From positions 186,001 to 250,000 of the forward strand of contig NZ_JAHBAY010000013.1 of assembly GCF_018499875.1 (NCBI RefSeq): 64,000 nt of DNA, in the 5' to 3' direction. The stretch is from Kineosporia corallincola (lineage in GTDB: Bacteria; Actinomycetota; Actinomycetes; Actinomycetales; Kineosporiaceae). The translations under genes were made by a program, and so were the position numbers. Below, one piece after another: positions 10,111 through 18,329 of this stretch (position 1 is the first letter of the stretch; each line of letters begins with the position of its first letter). Below the pieces are notes generated by a model. The model was not told the DNA's origin and made no database searches. It was given only the letters and a program-made list of their open reading frames with translations.

Positions 10111-11229
10111 CTACTCCCCGACGGTCACGAGAGGGGTGGACTCTTCTGCGGTCTTCGCGTCGTCCCTGCGCGCTTTGAGGGACGCGTGGGTCGGCGCGTC
10201 GGGCGTGCCCGGCGCGCGCCGGGCCGCGAACTCCTGACGCAGGGTGGGCAGGATCTCGCCGAGCAGGTCGAGCTGCTCCAGCACGGTCTTCAGCGGCAGG
10301 CCGGCGTGGTCGATCAGGAACAGCTGGCGCTGGTAGTCGCCCACGTAGTCGCGGAAACCGAGAGTGCGCTCGATGACCTGCTCCGGGCTGCCGACGGTCA
10401 GCGGGGTCTGCGAGGTGAAGTCCTCCATCGAGGGACCGTGCCCGTAGACCGGCGCGTTGTCGAAGTAGGGGCGGAACTCCTTCACCGCGTCCTGCGACTT
10501 CTTGCGCATGAAGAACTGCCCGCCCAGGCCGACGATGGCCTGCTCCGGCGTGCCGTGGCCGTAGTGCGCGAAGCGCTGCCGGTAGAACTGCACCATGCGG
10601 GCGCTGTGCTCGGCCGGCCAGAAGATGTGGTTGTGGAAGAAGCCGTCACCGTAATAGGCCGCCTGCTCGGCGATCTCGGGGCTGCGGATCGAGCCGTGCC
10701 AGACGAACGGCGGGATGCCGTCGAGCGGGCGCGGCGTGGAGGTGAAGCCCTTGAGCGGGGTGCGGAACTTGCCCTCCCAGTCGACCACGTCCTCGCGCCA
10801 CAGCTGGTGCAGCAGCGAGTAGTTCTCGATCGCCAGCGGGATGCCCTGCCGGATGTCCTGGCCGAACCAGGGATAGACCGGGCCGGTGTTGCCGCGGCCC
10901 ATCATCAGGTCGACGCGGCCGTCGGCGAGCTGCTGGAGCATCGCGTAGTCCTCGGCGATCTTCACCGGGTCGTTCGTGGTGATCAGCGTGGTGGAGGTGG
11001 ACAGGATGATCTTCTCGGTGGTCGCCGCGATGTAGCCGAGCATCGTGGTGGGGGAGGAGGGCACGAACGGCGGGTTGTGGTGCTCGCCCGCCGCGAAGAC
11101 GTCCAGACCCACCTCTTCGGCCTTCTGGGCGATGCGGACCATCGCCTTGATCCGCTCGCGTTCGGTCGGCTCCTGGCCCGTCGTGGGGTCCGGCGTGACG
11201 TCCCCGACCGAGAAAACTCCGAACTGCAT
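10111..11229 (-). CDS. LLM-class flavin-dependent oxidoreductase, CE1758 type
   Basis: 372-residue bacterial-luciferase-like TIM-barrel monooxygenase, from ATG 11229 with GGGAG about 6 nt upstream; the frame is open to 11283 but those residues would overlap a promoter dyad. Family marks include the GEHHNPPF segment and VDLMMGRGNTGPVYPWFG. Partner of the FMN reductase that follows. Substrate unknown. Confidence 0.9.
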   Translation of the reverse strand: MQFGVFSVGDVTPDPTTGQEPTERERIKAMVRIAQKAEEVGLDVFAAGEHHNPPFVPSSPTTMLGYIAATTEKIILSTSTTLITTNDPVKIAEDYAMLQQLADGRVDLMMGRGNTGPVYPWFGQDIRQGIPLAIENYSLLHQLWREDVVDWEGKFRTPLKGFTSTPRPLDGIPPFVWHGSIRSPEIAEQAAYYGDGFFHNHIFWPAEHSARMVQFYRQRFAHYGHGTPEQAIVGLGGQFFMRKKSQDAVKEFRPYFDNAPVYGHGPSMEDFTSQTPLTVGSPEQVIERTLGFRDYVGDYQRQLFLIDHAGLPLKTVLEQLDLLGEILPTLRQEFAARRAPGTPDAPTHASLKARRDDAKTAEESTPLVTVGE

Positions 11230-11250
11230 CACGAACTCCCTGCTCAGGCT

Positions 11251-11276
11251 GGATGTCACCACTGCTGGTGACATCC
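11251..11276. promoter_or_regulatory. Perfect dyad upstream of the LLM gene
   Basis: GGATGTCACC and GGTGACATCC form perfect 10-bp arms around ACTGCT, 22 nt upstream of the LLM start. The location suggests a repressor site. A second element, TTGACTGAGCAAC (11291-11303), resembles the arm of the TetR operator at 8550-8561. Confidence 0.5.
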
Positions 11277-11470
11277 TCTCCAATGGATCGTTGACTGAGC
11301 AACTACTTGGTGCCGTCAGTCATTCCCCGGTGCTTTCCGAGGCACGCCCGGTTCATGGCGGGCGCGTCGTGACCGGGTCGGCTAGCGTTCCTCGCCGTGC
11401 CCGGAGGCCGGTCCCCCCGAGGAGGGGGCCGGTTCGACCCGGGCGCGGTAGTGAACGGACGGACGTACAG

Positions 11471-12163
11471 ATGGTGAACAAGGTCGAAGTGTGGAACTCC
11501 GATGCACGCACCAGTAGTTATCCAGACATGAGTGAGTCACGAACGGCTCCTGTCGTGCAGTCCCCGCGCGCCTGGACCGTGCGTCGTGCCCGGCTCGTCG
11601 ACATCCCCGCCGTGTCCCGCATGCTCCGCGCACCGTCGCTGGCCGACTGGCCGCTGCCCGGTGGGGTCTCCGACGACGACCTGACCTCGGCCACCCGGCT
11701 GATGCTCACGCATGTCGGTCTGGAGCACGGCGAGTTCTGGGTGGCCGACGAGAACGACCAGGTCAGGGCCGCCGTGGTGCTGCTCCCGCCGGTGCTGCCA
11801 CCGGGTGAGCTCGAAGGTGCCCTCAAGCTCCAGCTCGGCCTGGCGCCGGGTCAGCCCGACGACACCGACATCACCCAGCTGGCCGCCCTGGCCGGCGCTC
11901 CCGAGACGCACTGGCTGCTGATGCCGCTGCACCAGCCCGGTGACGACGACGTGCTGGCCGCCCTGCTCGACGCCGCCCTGCCGGCGGTCGACGAGACCGG
12001 CATGCCGGTCATGAGCCTCGAACAGGGCGTCCCGGCCGCCGCGATCCGCGCCGCCGGGTTCGGGCCGCTGGCCGCGCCCGGCCACTTCGCGGTCACCGCC
12101 TCGTTGCGCCCGGGGGCCCAGGCCCCCGACGACGCCGGGTCGCTCTTCGCCGTCAGCCTGTAG
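11471..12163 (+). CDS. GNAT-like acetyltransferase-fold protein
   Basis: 230 residues from ATG 11471; ATG 11528 (MSESRT...) is an alternative. The middle follows a GNAT pattern: WTVRRARLVDIPAVSRML for beta1-alpha1, then FWVADENDQVRAAVVLLPP and, near the end, GMPVMSLEQGVPAAAIRAAGFGPL. The acetyl-CoA loop is poorly conserved, so activity is uncertain. It is monocistronic and ends at a strong hairpin. Confidence 0.6.
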   Translation: MVNKVEVWNSDARTSSYPDMSESRTAPVVQSPRAWTVRRARLVDIPAVSRMLRAPSLADWPLPGGVSDDDLTSATRLMLTHVGLEHGEFWVADENDQVRAAVVLLPPVLPPGELEGALKLQLGLAPGQPDDTDITQLAALAGAPETHWLLMPLHQPGDDDVLAALLDAALPAVDETGMPVMSLEQGVPAAAIRAAGFGPLAAPGHFAVTASLRPGAQAPDDAGSLFAVSL

Positions 12164-12171
12164 AAGTAGCC

Positions 12172-12216
12172 GCGCCCGCGTCGTCCTCCGGCAAAAATGG
12201 TGGACGACGCGGGCGC
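12172..12216. terminator. Hairpin terminator of the GGACGACG family
   Basis: Arms 12172-12186 and 12202-12216 are a perfect 15-bp inverted repeat (GCGCCCGCGTCGTCC / its complement) with a 15-nt loop that contains AAAAA. It lies 9 nt past the GNAT-like stop and faces the convergent SDR gene, so it may act in both directions. Confidence 0.75.
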
Positions 12217-12237
12217 CGCCGCATGCGGCCGGATTCC

Positions 12238-12291
12238 TCCGGATCAGCGCGGGGAATCCGGATCAGCGCGGATTCCGCCGGATCAACGCGG
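12238..12291. repeat. Three degenerate ~20-bp direct repeats
   Basis: TCCGGATCAGCGCGG occurs at 12238-12252 and 12257-12271, and a variant (CCGGATCAACGCGG) at 12278-12291. The last copy includes the stop codon of the SDR gene at 12283, so the other two look like duplications of that gene's 3' end. Confidence 0.55.
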
Positions 12292-13041
12292 GGGCATCCG
12301 GATGGCGCCGTCCATCCGCACCGTCTCGCCGTTGATGTAGTCGTGGTCGATCAGCATCAGGGCGAGCCTGGCGTACTCGTCCGGCCGGCCCAGCCGTTTC
12401 GGGAACGGCACCGCCTCGGCCAGCCCGGCCAGGTACTCCTCGGTGACGCCCGCCAGCATCGGGGTCTCGATCGTGCCCGGGGCGATGGTGTTCACCCGGA
12501 TGCCGTACTGCGCCAGGTCACGGGCGGCCGGCAGGCACAGCCCGGCCACGCCACCCTTCGACGACGAGTACGCGGCCTGACCCACCTGCCCCTCGAAAGC
12601 GGCCACCGAGGCGGTGTTCACGATCACGCCGCGCTGACCGTCGGCGTCCGCCTCGGTCTGCGCGATCCGCTCGGCGGCGTAGGTCAGCACGGTGAAGGTG
12701 CCGACCAGGTTCACCTGGATCACCTTGGCGTAGAGCGCGATGTCGTGCCGCCCACGCTTGCCCAGAATCCTTGCCGCCACGCCGATCCCGGCACAGTTCA
12801 CGACGCTGCGCAGGGGTGGGCCGGAAGAGGCGGCGACGGCCACGGCGGCCTCCACGGAGTCCGGGTCGGTGACGTCGACGGCCAGGTAGGTCACCCCCTC
12901 CACGGCGGGTGCCTTCTCCACCGCCGTCTCCAGGTCGAACCCGAAAACCCTGGCCCCGCCGGCCGCCAGAGCGGTCGCGGTGGCATGGCCCAGCCCCGAG
13001 GCCGCCCCGGTGACGACGGCCGCGGTGTTCGCGATCTGCAT
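12283..13041 (-). CDS. SDR dehydrogenase, 3-hydroxyacyl-CoA dehydrogenase (HSD10-like) type
   Basis: 252-residue classical SDR. TGAASGLGHATA binds the cofactor, NCAG follows strand 4, and the catalytic Ser and YSSSK are present (VIVNTASVAAFEGQVGQAAYSSSKGG). Sequence features match the type-2 3-hydroxyacyl-CoA / 2-methyl-3-hydroxybutyryl-CoA dehydrogenase group. Its ATG shares one base with the acyl-CoA dehydrogenase stop, so both enzymes are coupled. Together they could do the first oxidation and the third step of a beta-oxidation-like acyl-CoA degradation. Confidence 0.87.
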   Translation of the reverse strand: MQIANTAAVVTGAASGLGHATATALAAGGARVFGFDLETAVEKAPAVEGVTYLAVDVTDPDSVEAAVAVAASSGPPLRSVVNCAGIGVAARILGKRGRHDIALYAKVIQVNLVGTFTVLTYAAERIAQTEADADGQRGVIVNTASVAAFEGQVGQAAYSSSKGGVAGLCLPAARDLAQYGIRVNTIAPGTIETPMLAGVTEEYLAGLAEAVPFPKRLGRPDEYARLALMLIDHDYINGETVRMDGAIRMPPR

Positions 13042-14207
13042 CAGGATCCTTCCGCTGTCCGGATGGTGCCCTTCTCTTCCCTGGCGAGGGACCGCCCGAT
13101 CACCATCCGCTGGATCTGGTTGGTGCCCTCGAAGATCTGCATCACCTTCGCCTCGCGCATGTAGCGCTCCAGCGGGAAGTCCCGGGTGTAGCCGACCCCG
13201 CCCAGCACCTGTACGGCGTCGGTGGTCACCCGCATCGCGTTGTCGGTGGCCACCAGCTTGGCGATGGCGGCCTGCCGGGTGAACGGCAGACCGAGATCGC
13301 GGCGGCGGGCGGCGGAAAGGTAGGCGGCGCGCGAGGTCTCGACCGCTGCGGCCATGTCGGCGAGCAGGAAGCCCAGACCCTGGTGGTCGATGATGGCCCG
13401 GCCGAAGGTCTCGCGCTGCCGGGCGTAGGCCACCGCGGCGTCGAGGGCGGCCTGAGCCAGGCCGGTGGCCACCGCCGCGATGCCCAGCCGGCCGGAGTCC
13501 AGGCCGCGCAGGGCGATTCGCAGACCCTCGCCCTCGGCGCCGATGCGCCGTTCCACCGGCACCCGCACGTCGGTGAGCCGGATCGCGGTGGTGTGCGAGG
13601 CGGTCAGGCCCATCTTGCGCTCGGGCGGATCCGCCTCCAGGCCGGCGGTTTCCGCGGGCACCAGGAAGCAGGAGATGCCGTCACCGGTGCGGGCCATGAT
13701 CTTGTAGAAGTCGGCGTGGCCGCCGTGGGTGGTCCACGCCTTCACGCCGTTGAGCAGGTAGTCGTCGCCCTGCCGAACGGCTTTCGTGCGCATCGCCGCC
13801 GGATCGGAACCGGCGTGCGGCTCGGACAGGCAGTAGGCGCCGAGCAGCTCGCCGCCGAACAGGCCGGGCAGCCACTGCTCTTGCTGCTGCGGGGTGCCGA
13901 ACTCGGCCGGCCCGAAGCAGGACAGGACGTGCACGCTGACCCCGACGCCGACGCTGGCCCAGACGGTGGCGATCTCTTCGAGCACCTGGAGGTACACCTC
14001 GTAGGGCTGCTCGCCGCCGCCGTACCGCTCCGGGTAGGGCAGGCTCAGCAGGCCGGCCCGGCCGAGGATGCGGAAGGTGTCGCGGGGAAAGGTCTCGTGC
14101 GCCTCGTGGGCGTCGACCAGCGGTGCCAGCTCTCGCTGGGCGAGCTGCCGGGTGAGGACGATGAGGTCTGCGGCCTCGGCGGTCGGCACGACACGATCCG
14201 CTGGCAC
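13041..14207 (-). CDS. Acyl-CoA dehydrogenase
   Basis: 388-residue flavoenzyme with the full ACAD plan: N-terminal helical domain, GAYCLSEPHAGSD and AWTTHGG in the beta domain, then RETFGRAI and the terminal QIFEGTNQIQRMVIGR, whose Glu is the catalytic base in short- and medium-chain enzymes. GTG 14207 has GGGGAGG just upstream. First gene of a two-gene operon with the SDR. Chain-length preference not decidable. Confidence 0.95.
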   Translation of the reverse strand: MPADRVVPTAEAADLIVLTRQLAQRELAPLVDAHEAHETFPRDTFRILGRAGLLSLPYPERYGGGEQPYEVYLQVLEEIATVWASVGVGVSVHVLSCFGPAEFGTPQQQEQWLPGLFGGELLGAYCLSEPHAGSDPAAMRTKAVRQGDDYLLNGVKAWTTHGGHADFYKIMARTGDGISCFLVPAETAGLEADPPERKMGLTASHTTAIRLTDVRVPVERRIGAEGEGLRIALRGLDSGRLGIAAVATGLAQAALDAAVAYARQRETFGRAIIDHQGLGFLLADMAAAVETSRAAYLSAARRRDLGLPFTRQAAIAKLVATDNAMRVTTDAVQVLGGVGYTRDFPLERYMREAKVMQIFEGTNQIQRMVIGRSLAREEKGTIRTAEGS

Positions 14208-14292
14208 GGCACCTCCCCACTGAAGCGACGGCTCCCAGTATGCCGCTTCAGTGGGTTCAGGTCACTGCTTGAGGACGACGAACAGACCGGGA

Positions 14293-14544
14293 CTAACCGA
14301 CCTTGGCGACCTGGAGCTCCGGGTTGTGCACACGGGTGGTGGACGCCGGGAACTCGGTCAGCTTCTCCGCAGTCCGGATCGGGCGGGAGACCAGGTTGCC
14401 CTTGTCGTTCGGACACGCATTGTCAGCGAAGGACGCAGCGCAGTCGGTGCACCAGGTGCACTCGAAGGAGCAGATCCAGACGTCCGGCGAGTCGGTCGCC
14501 AGATCCTGGTCGCAGGATTCGCAGTTAGGCCGCAGCTCAAGCAT
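14293..14544 (-). CDS. DUF1272 small zinc-binding-like protein
   Basis: 83 residues beginning MLELRPNCESCDQDL and continuing with paired cysteines (CxxC, ICSFECTWCTDC, CPND). This is the DUF1272 pattern with presumably metal-binding cysteines, and RPIRTAEKL after them is also family-typical. The fourth CxxC is reduced to CPND, so one expected cysteine is missing. Function unknown. Monocistronic. Confidence 0.88.
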   Translation of the reverse strand: MLELRPNCESCDQDLATDSPDVWICSFECTWCTDCAASFADNACPNDKGNLVSRPIRTAEKLTEFPASTTRVHNPELQVAKVG

Positions 14545-14770
14545 GATCGGACGCTAACACGCTCCAGGACACGGATTTTCGGCCCCGATAATGCTCTCTT
14601 TACGTAGTCCCGTGATCACGGCCGGGTTTCGGGTCATTAGGGTCAGATCGACGCGTGCGTGGCACTCTTCGTGCCGGTGGTGCGGCGGAGGGTCGCGGCC
14701 GGAACTGAAAGAATTCTGAACTCACGCAAAGTAGTTCTGGTTTCAGAGGGTGAGCACTGTCCCCTTCGTC

Positions 14771-14814
14771 GTGATCATGCGATTCATCCCCTCGGAGACG
14801 AACCGCATGATCAC
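14771..14814. terminator. Hairpin of the GTGATCATGCG family
   Basis: GTGATCATGCG (14771-14781) pairs perfectly with CGCATGATCAC (14804-14814) around a 22-nt loop. It sits 11 nt past the stop of the convergent-side DJ-1/PfpI gene. The rest of 14545-14824 shows no gene. An almost identical stem ends mftM at 52628-52665. Confidence 0.6.
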
Positions 14815-14824
14815 GGAGGAGGGG

Positions 14825-15370
14825 TCAGAAGGCCTCGGCCAGGGCCTTCGAGAAGGCCGGGAGGTCGTCGGGCCGGCGGCTGGTGATCAGCGGGCCCGGG
14901 CCCTTCGTGTCGACCACGACCTCCTGGTCCACCCACTGCGCCCCGGCGTTGCCCAGGTCGGTGCGCAGGCTCGGCCAGGAGGTCAGGGTGCGGCCGCGCA
15001 CGGCGTCGGCCTCGATCAGCGTCCAGGGGGCGTGGCAGATCGCGGCGACCGGCTTGCCGGCGTCGAGGAAGGCCTTCACGAACGTCACGGCCTGCGGGTT
15101 GGTGCGCAGGGCGTCGGGGTTGGCCACGCCGCCGGGCAGCACCAGGCCGTCGTAGTCCTCCACCCCGGCCCGGTCGACGGACAGGTCGGCGTCGAAGGTG
15201 TCGGCCTTGTCCAGGTGGTTGAAGCCCTGCACGGTCGGGCTGTCGCTGCCGACCACCAGCACCGGCCGGCCGCCCTCCTTCTGCACGGCCTGCCAGGGAT
15301 CGGTGAGCTCGATCTGCTCCACGCCCTCGTCGGCGACCAGGAAGGCGATCTTCTTTCCGGAAAGTGACAC
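14825..15370 (-). CDS. DJ-1/PfpI-family protein (type 1 glutamine amidotransferase-like)
   Basis: 181 residues. LVLPGGVANPDALR and the nucleophile elbow AAICHAPWTLIEAD are the PfpI/YhbO signatures, and an N-terminal Glu (DEGVEQIEL) completes the family's Cys-Glu-His set. Such proteins act as stress-protective deglycase/glyoxalase-like enzymes or peptidases. GTG 15370 has AAGGAG 7 nt upstream. Divergent from a ferredoxin-reductase-like gene with 98 nt between. Confidence 0.9.
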   Translation of the reverse strand: MSLSGKKIAFLVADEGVEQIELTDPWQAVQKEGGRPVLVVGSDSPTVQGFNHLDKADTFDADLSVDRAGVEDYDGLVLPGGVANPDALRTNPQAVTFVKAFLDAGKPVAAICHAPWTLIEADAVRGRTLTSWPSLRTDLGNAGAQWVDQEVVVDTKGPGPLITSRRPDDLPAFSKALAEAF

Positions 15371-15468
15371 AGTGAAACTCCTTACCGCGTGTGTCCTGAG
15401 GTCACGAGTTAGAGACTGCTGCTGGGGCGACGGTTGCGCAGGCCGAGATGCGCGCGAGGATGACGGGT

Positions 15469-16632
15469 ATGACTGACCAGGTGGTGGATCTGCTGGTGAT
15501 CGGCGGGGGCCCGGCGGGGCTCGGCGCCGTGCGCGCCTACCGGGAGGAGGGGGGCAAGGGCCGGGTGGTCGTGCTCTCCGCCGACCCGGACTCGCCCTAC
15601 GACCGTCCGCCGCTGACGAAGGACTTCCTCCGGGGCGACAAGCCGGAGGACGAGCTCGGCCTGCTCGAGGAGGGGGAGCTGGCGAGCCTGGAGGTCACCT
15701 GGGCCCATGACCGGGCGGTGGCGGTGGACACCGCGGCGAAGCGGGTGGACACCCGTGACGGCTCCGGATTCACCTACACCTCGCTGGTTTTCGCCACCGG
15801 GTCGAACCCCGTCGACCTGCCGGTGCCGGGCGGCGACGAGAGCTCGCTGCTGCGCCTGCGCACCCTGGAAGACGGTCGCCGGCTGAAACAGGCCGTGGCG
15901 GGCGCGAAAACGGTCGCGGTGATCGGCTCCGGCTTCATCGGTTGCGAGGCGGCCTCGTCGCTGCGCCGGCTCGGGCTCGACGTGGTGCTGGTGACCAGTG
16001 ACTACGCGCCGCAGGAGGCCCGGCTGGGCGAGGACGCCGCGGCCCGGATCGCGGGCTGGCTGACCGGCGACGGCATCCGGCTGGTCACCGACGCCACCGT
16101 GACGGCCCTCGAGAGCACCGGTGCGGGTTTCACCGTGCGGATCGAGGGCAAGGACGACGTGAGCGCCGACCAGGTGCTGGTCGCCGCCGGGGTGCGGCCG
16201 GCCACCGAGCTCGCCGCCGCGGCCGGCCTGGAGCTGGAGGACGGCCGCATCGTGGTGGACTCGCACATGCGGGCGAGCGCGGACGGGGTGTTCGCCGCCG
16301 GTGACGTCGCCTACGCCCTCAACACCACTGCGGCCCGCCACCTCTCGGTCGAGCACTGGTTCGACGCCGAGGTGATGGGCAAGATCGCCGGGCGCACCGC
16401 CGCCGGCAGCCAGGACGCGGAATGGACCGACCCGCCCGGGTTCTGGAGCCAGATCGGTGACCGTTGGCTGAAGCACGCGGCCTGGGGCGACGGGTACCTG
16501 GAGGCCCTGTTCGAGGAGGGCGACGGCGAGGCCTTCACCGTCTGGTACGAGGACGAGAACGGCACCTGTGTCGGCGTCCTCACCCATCTGGCGGACGAGA
16601 ACTACGACAAGGCGTTCGATCTGCTCAGCTGA
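15469..16632 (+). CDS. FAD/NAD(P)-dependent ferredoxin-reductase-like oxidoreductase
   Basis: 387 residues from ATG 15469 (GAGG about 10 nt upstream; ATG 15448 and 15460 are in-frame alternatives). Two dinucleotide folds are visible: LLVIGGGPAGLGAV for FAD and VAVIGSGFIGCEAA for NAD(P)H. VFAAGDVAYA is the second FAD contact. The C-terminal ~70 residues replace the usual ferredoxin-reductase tail and are acidic. The Cys in GCEAA is not in a redox CxxC. Electron acceptor unknown. Confidence 0.85.
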   Translation: MTDQVVDLLVIGGGPAGLGAVRAYREEGGKGRVVVLSADPDSPYDRPPLTKDFLRGDKPEDELGLLEEGELASLEVTWAHDRAVAVDTAAKRVDTRDGSGFTYTSLVFATGSNPVDLPVPGGDESSLLRLRTLEDGRRLKQAVAGAKTVAVIGSGFIGCEAASSLRRLGLDVVLVTSDYAPQEARLGEDAAARIAGWLTGDGIRLVTDATVTALESTGAGFTVRIEGKDDVSADQVLVAAGVRPATELAAAAGLELEDGRIVVDSHMRASADGVFAAGDVAYALNTTAARHLSVEHWFDAEVMGKIAGRTAAGSQDAEWTDPPGFWSQIGDRWLKHAAWGDGYLEALFEEGDGEAFTVWYEDENGTCVGVLTHLADENYDKAFDLLS

Positions 16633-16647
16633 GGACGACCCGAAAAA

Positions 16648-16681
16648 GAAGGGCCCCGGCGCCAACCCGCCGGGGCCCTTC
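16648..16681. terminator. Bidirectional hairpin terminator
   Basis: Perfect 14-bp arms (GAAGGGCCCCGGCG / complement) around a 6-nt loop, between two convergent flavoprotein genes. On the minus strand it is followed by a T-rich run (CTTTTTC), so it is a good intrinsic terminator for fprA and may also stop the plus-strand gene. Confidence 0.85.
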
Positions 16682-16696
16682 TCTCACGAGGGATGA

Positions 16697-18064
16697 TCAG
16701 TCGAGCAGCTCGCGGCTGATCCGGACCATGTCCTCACGCTCGACCACCTTGATGCGCTCACGGCTGTGCGGCTCGCCGAGCTTCACCTCGTGCGCGTCCA
16801 GCAGGTCCCAGCCCGCCCAGGTGGTGTAGTTGACGCCCCGCAGTTCCAGGTGCGTGGTGATGTCGATGCCGCTCGGCGCCGGGGCGTCGGGCGAAACCTC
16901 TTTCAGGATGTGCGAAACCGTCTCGCTGGCGTCGCTCTTGGTGTGACCGATCAGGCCGACCGGGCCACGCTTGATCCAGCCGGTGCAGTACAGGCCCTCG
17001 ACCTGGTTGCCGTCGACGTCGAGCACCCGGCCGCCGTCGTTGCTGATCACGTGACGCGAGTCGTCGAACGGGATGCCGGGCAGCGAGGAGCTGCGGTAAC
17101 CGACGGCGCGGTAGACGGCCTGCACCGGCCAGTCGGTGAACTCGCCGGTGCCGCGCACCGATCCGTCACCGGTGAGCTCCATGTGCTCGGTGCGCAGGCC
17201 CACCACCTTGCCGTCCTCGCCCTGGATCTCGACCGGGGCCTCGAGGAAGTGGATGTGCAGGCGGTGGATCTTGCCCGTCGGGTCCTTGCCGACCCAGGCG
17301 TTCAGGGTCTTCATGACCTGCTTGACGTGCTTGTCCTCGTTCGCGGCGCGCATCGAGGCCTCGTCGAACTCGAAGCCCTCGGGGTGCACGACCACGTCGA
17401 CGTTGGGGGAGTGCGCCAGTTCGCGCAACTCCAGCGGCGAGAACTTGACCTGCACCGGACCGCGCCGGGCGAACACGTGGACGTCGGTGGCCTGATTGGC
17501 CTTCAGCCCCTGGTAGACGTTCTCCGGGATCTCGGTGACCAGCATCTCGTCGGCGGTCTTGGAGAGCACCCGGGCCACGTCGAGCGCCACGTTGCCGGCG
17601 CCCAGCACGGCCACGCTCTGCGCGGTCAGCGGCCACTCGCGCGGCACGTCCGGGTGGCCGTCGTACCAGGAGACGAAGTCGGCGGCACCGTAGCTGCCGT
17701 CGAGGTCGACGCCCGGGATGTCGAGGTCGCGGTCGGCGAAGGCACCGGTGGCGAAGATGACGGCGTCGTAGTGCGACCGCAGGTCTTCGAGCTGGATGTC
17801 GGTGCCGTAGTTGACGTTGCCGATGAAGCGGATGTTGTCGTGGTCCAGCACCCGGCGCAGGGCCTTGATGATCTCTTTGATGCGCGGGTGGTCGGGGGCC
17901 ACGCCGTAACGGACCAGACCGTACGGGGCGGGAAGTCGCTCGATCACGTCGATCTCGACGGGGACCTCGGACTTGGTCAGGATGTCTGCGGCGTAGATGC
18001 CCGCGGGGCCCGCACCGATCACCCCGATGCGCAGCGGACGGGGGGATGAAGTCTGCTCAGTCAT
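16697..18064 (-). CDS. fprA: Ferredoxin/adrenodoxin-NADP+ reductase, FprA type
   Basis: 455-residue adrenodoxin-reductase homologue moving electrons between NADPH and ferredoxin. GVIGAGPAGIYAAD binds FAD. The family-typical PYGLVRYGVAPDHPRIK follows, then GAGNVALDVARVL for NADP and, near the C-terminus, GWIKRGPVGLIGHTKSDA. Its promoter is overlaid by an IdeR-like box that begins 1 nt upstream of the ATG. Possible electron donor to iron proteins such as the desaturase at 5545; that link is inference. Confidence 0.94.
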   Translation of the reverse strand: MTEQTSSPRPLRIGVIGAGPAGIYAADILTKSEVPVEIDVIERLPAPYGLVRYGVAPDHPRIKEIIKALRRVLDHDNIRFIGNVNYGTDIQLEDLRSHYDAVIFATGAFADRDLDIPGVDLDGSYGAADFVSWYDGHPDVPREWPLTAQSVAVLGAGNVALDVARVLSKTADEMLVTEIPENVYQGLKANQATDVHVFARRGPVQVKFSPLELRELAHSPNVDVVVHPEGFEFDEASMRAANEDKHVKQVMKTLNAWVGKDPTGKIHRLHIHFLEAPVEIQGEDGKVVGLRTEHMELTGDGSVRGTGEFTDWPVQAVYRAVGYRSSSLPGIPFDDSRHVISNDGGRVLDVDGNQVEGLYCTGWIKRGPVGLIGHTKSDASETVSHILKEVSPDAPAPSGIDITTHLELRGVNYTTWAGWDLLDAHEVKLGEPHSRERIKVVEREDMVRISRELLD

Positions 18065-18085
18065 GGTTAGGTCACCCTAACCTTG
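18065..18085 (-). promoter_or_regulatory. IdeR/DtxR-like iron box at the fprA start
   Basis: GGTTAGG-TCAC-CCTAACC (18065-18082) is a perfect 7-bp inverted repeat; the 19-mer 18067-18085 matches the DtxR consensus at 15 of 19 positions by my count. It touches the ATG, and a TAGGAT hexamer (about 18088-18093 on the minus strand) could be the -10, giving a short or absent leader, so a bound repressor would block initiation. The rest of 18086-18329 shows no feature. Confidence 0.65.
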
Positions 18086-18329
18086 ATCCTATAGGAAATG
18101 GCAACATGAGAATCGTCACGTATTTTGTATCCAATGCGTAACGAGGCCGGATCCTTCGAGGTTTTCGTCGTCCACACGCCCTTGATCGGCGCTTCGGCCG
18201 ACATCTGACGGAAAGTTACCGGGCTGAAACCGTCTGCCTATTTTCGCAGGTGAATGTCCGCTATCGTCGGCGCTCCGCCGGTCCCACCGGCCCCTCCCGC
18301 ACCTTGGATGAAGCAGCAGGAGCGAGCGC

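Noticed and set aside
11045-11470. Upstream extension of the GNAT-like gene
   Set aside because: Runs antisense into the LLM gene and across its promoter dyads; no RBS.
16648-16681. Riboswitch or attenuator for the flavoprotein gene
   Set aside because: The hairpin lies after both stop codons with a T-run on the fprA side, so a terminator explains it.
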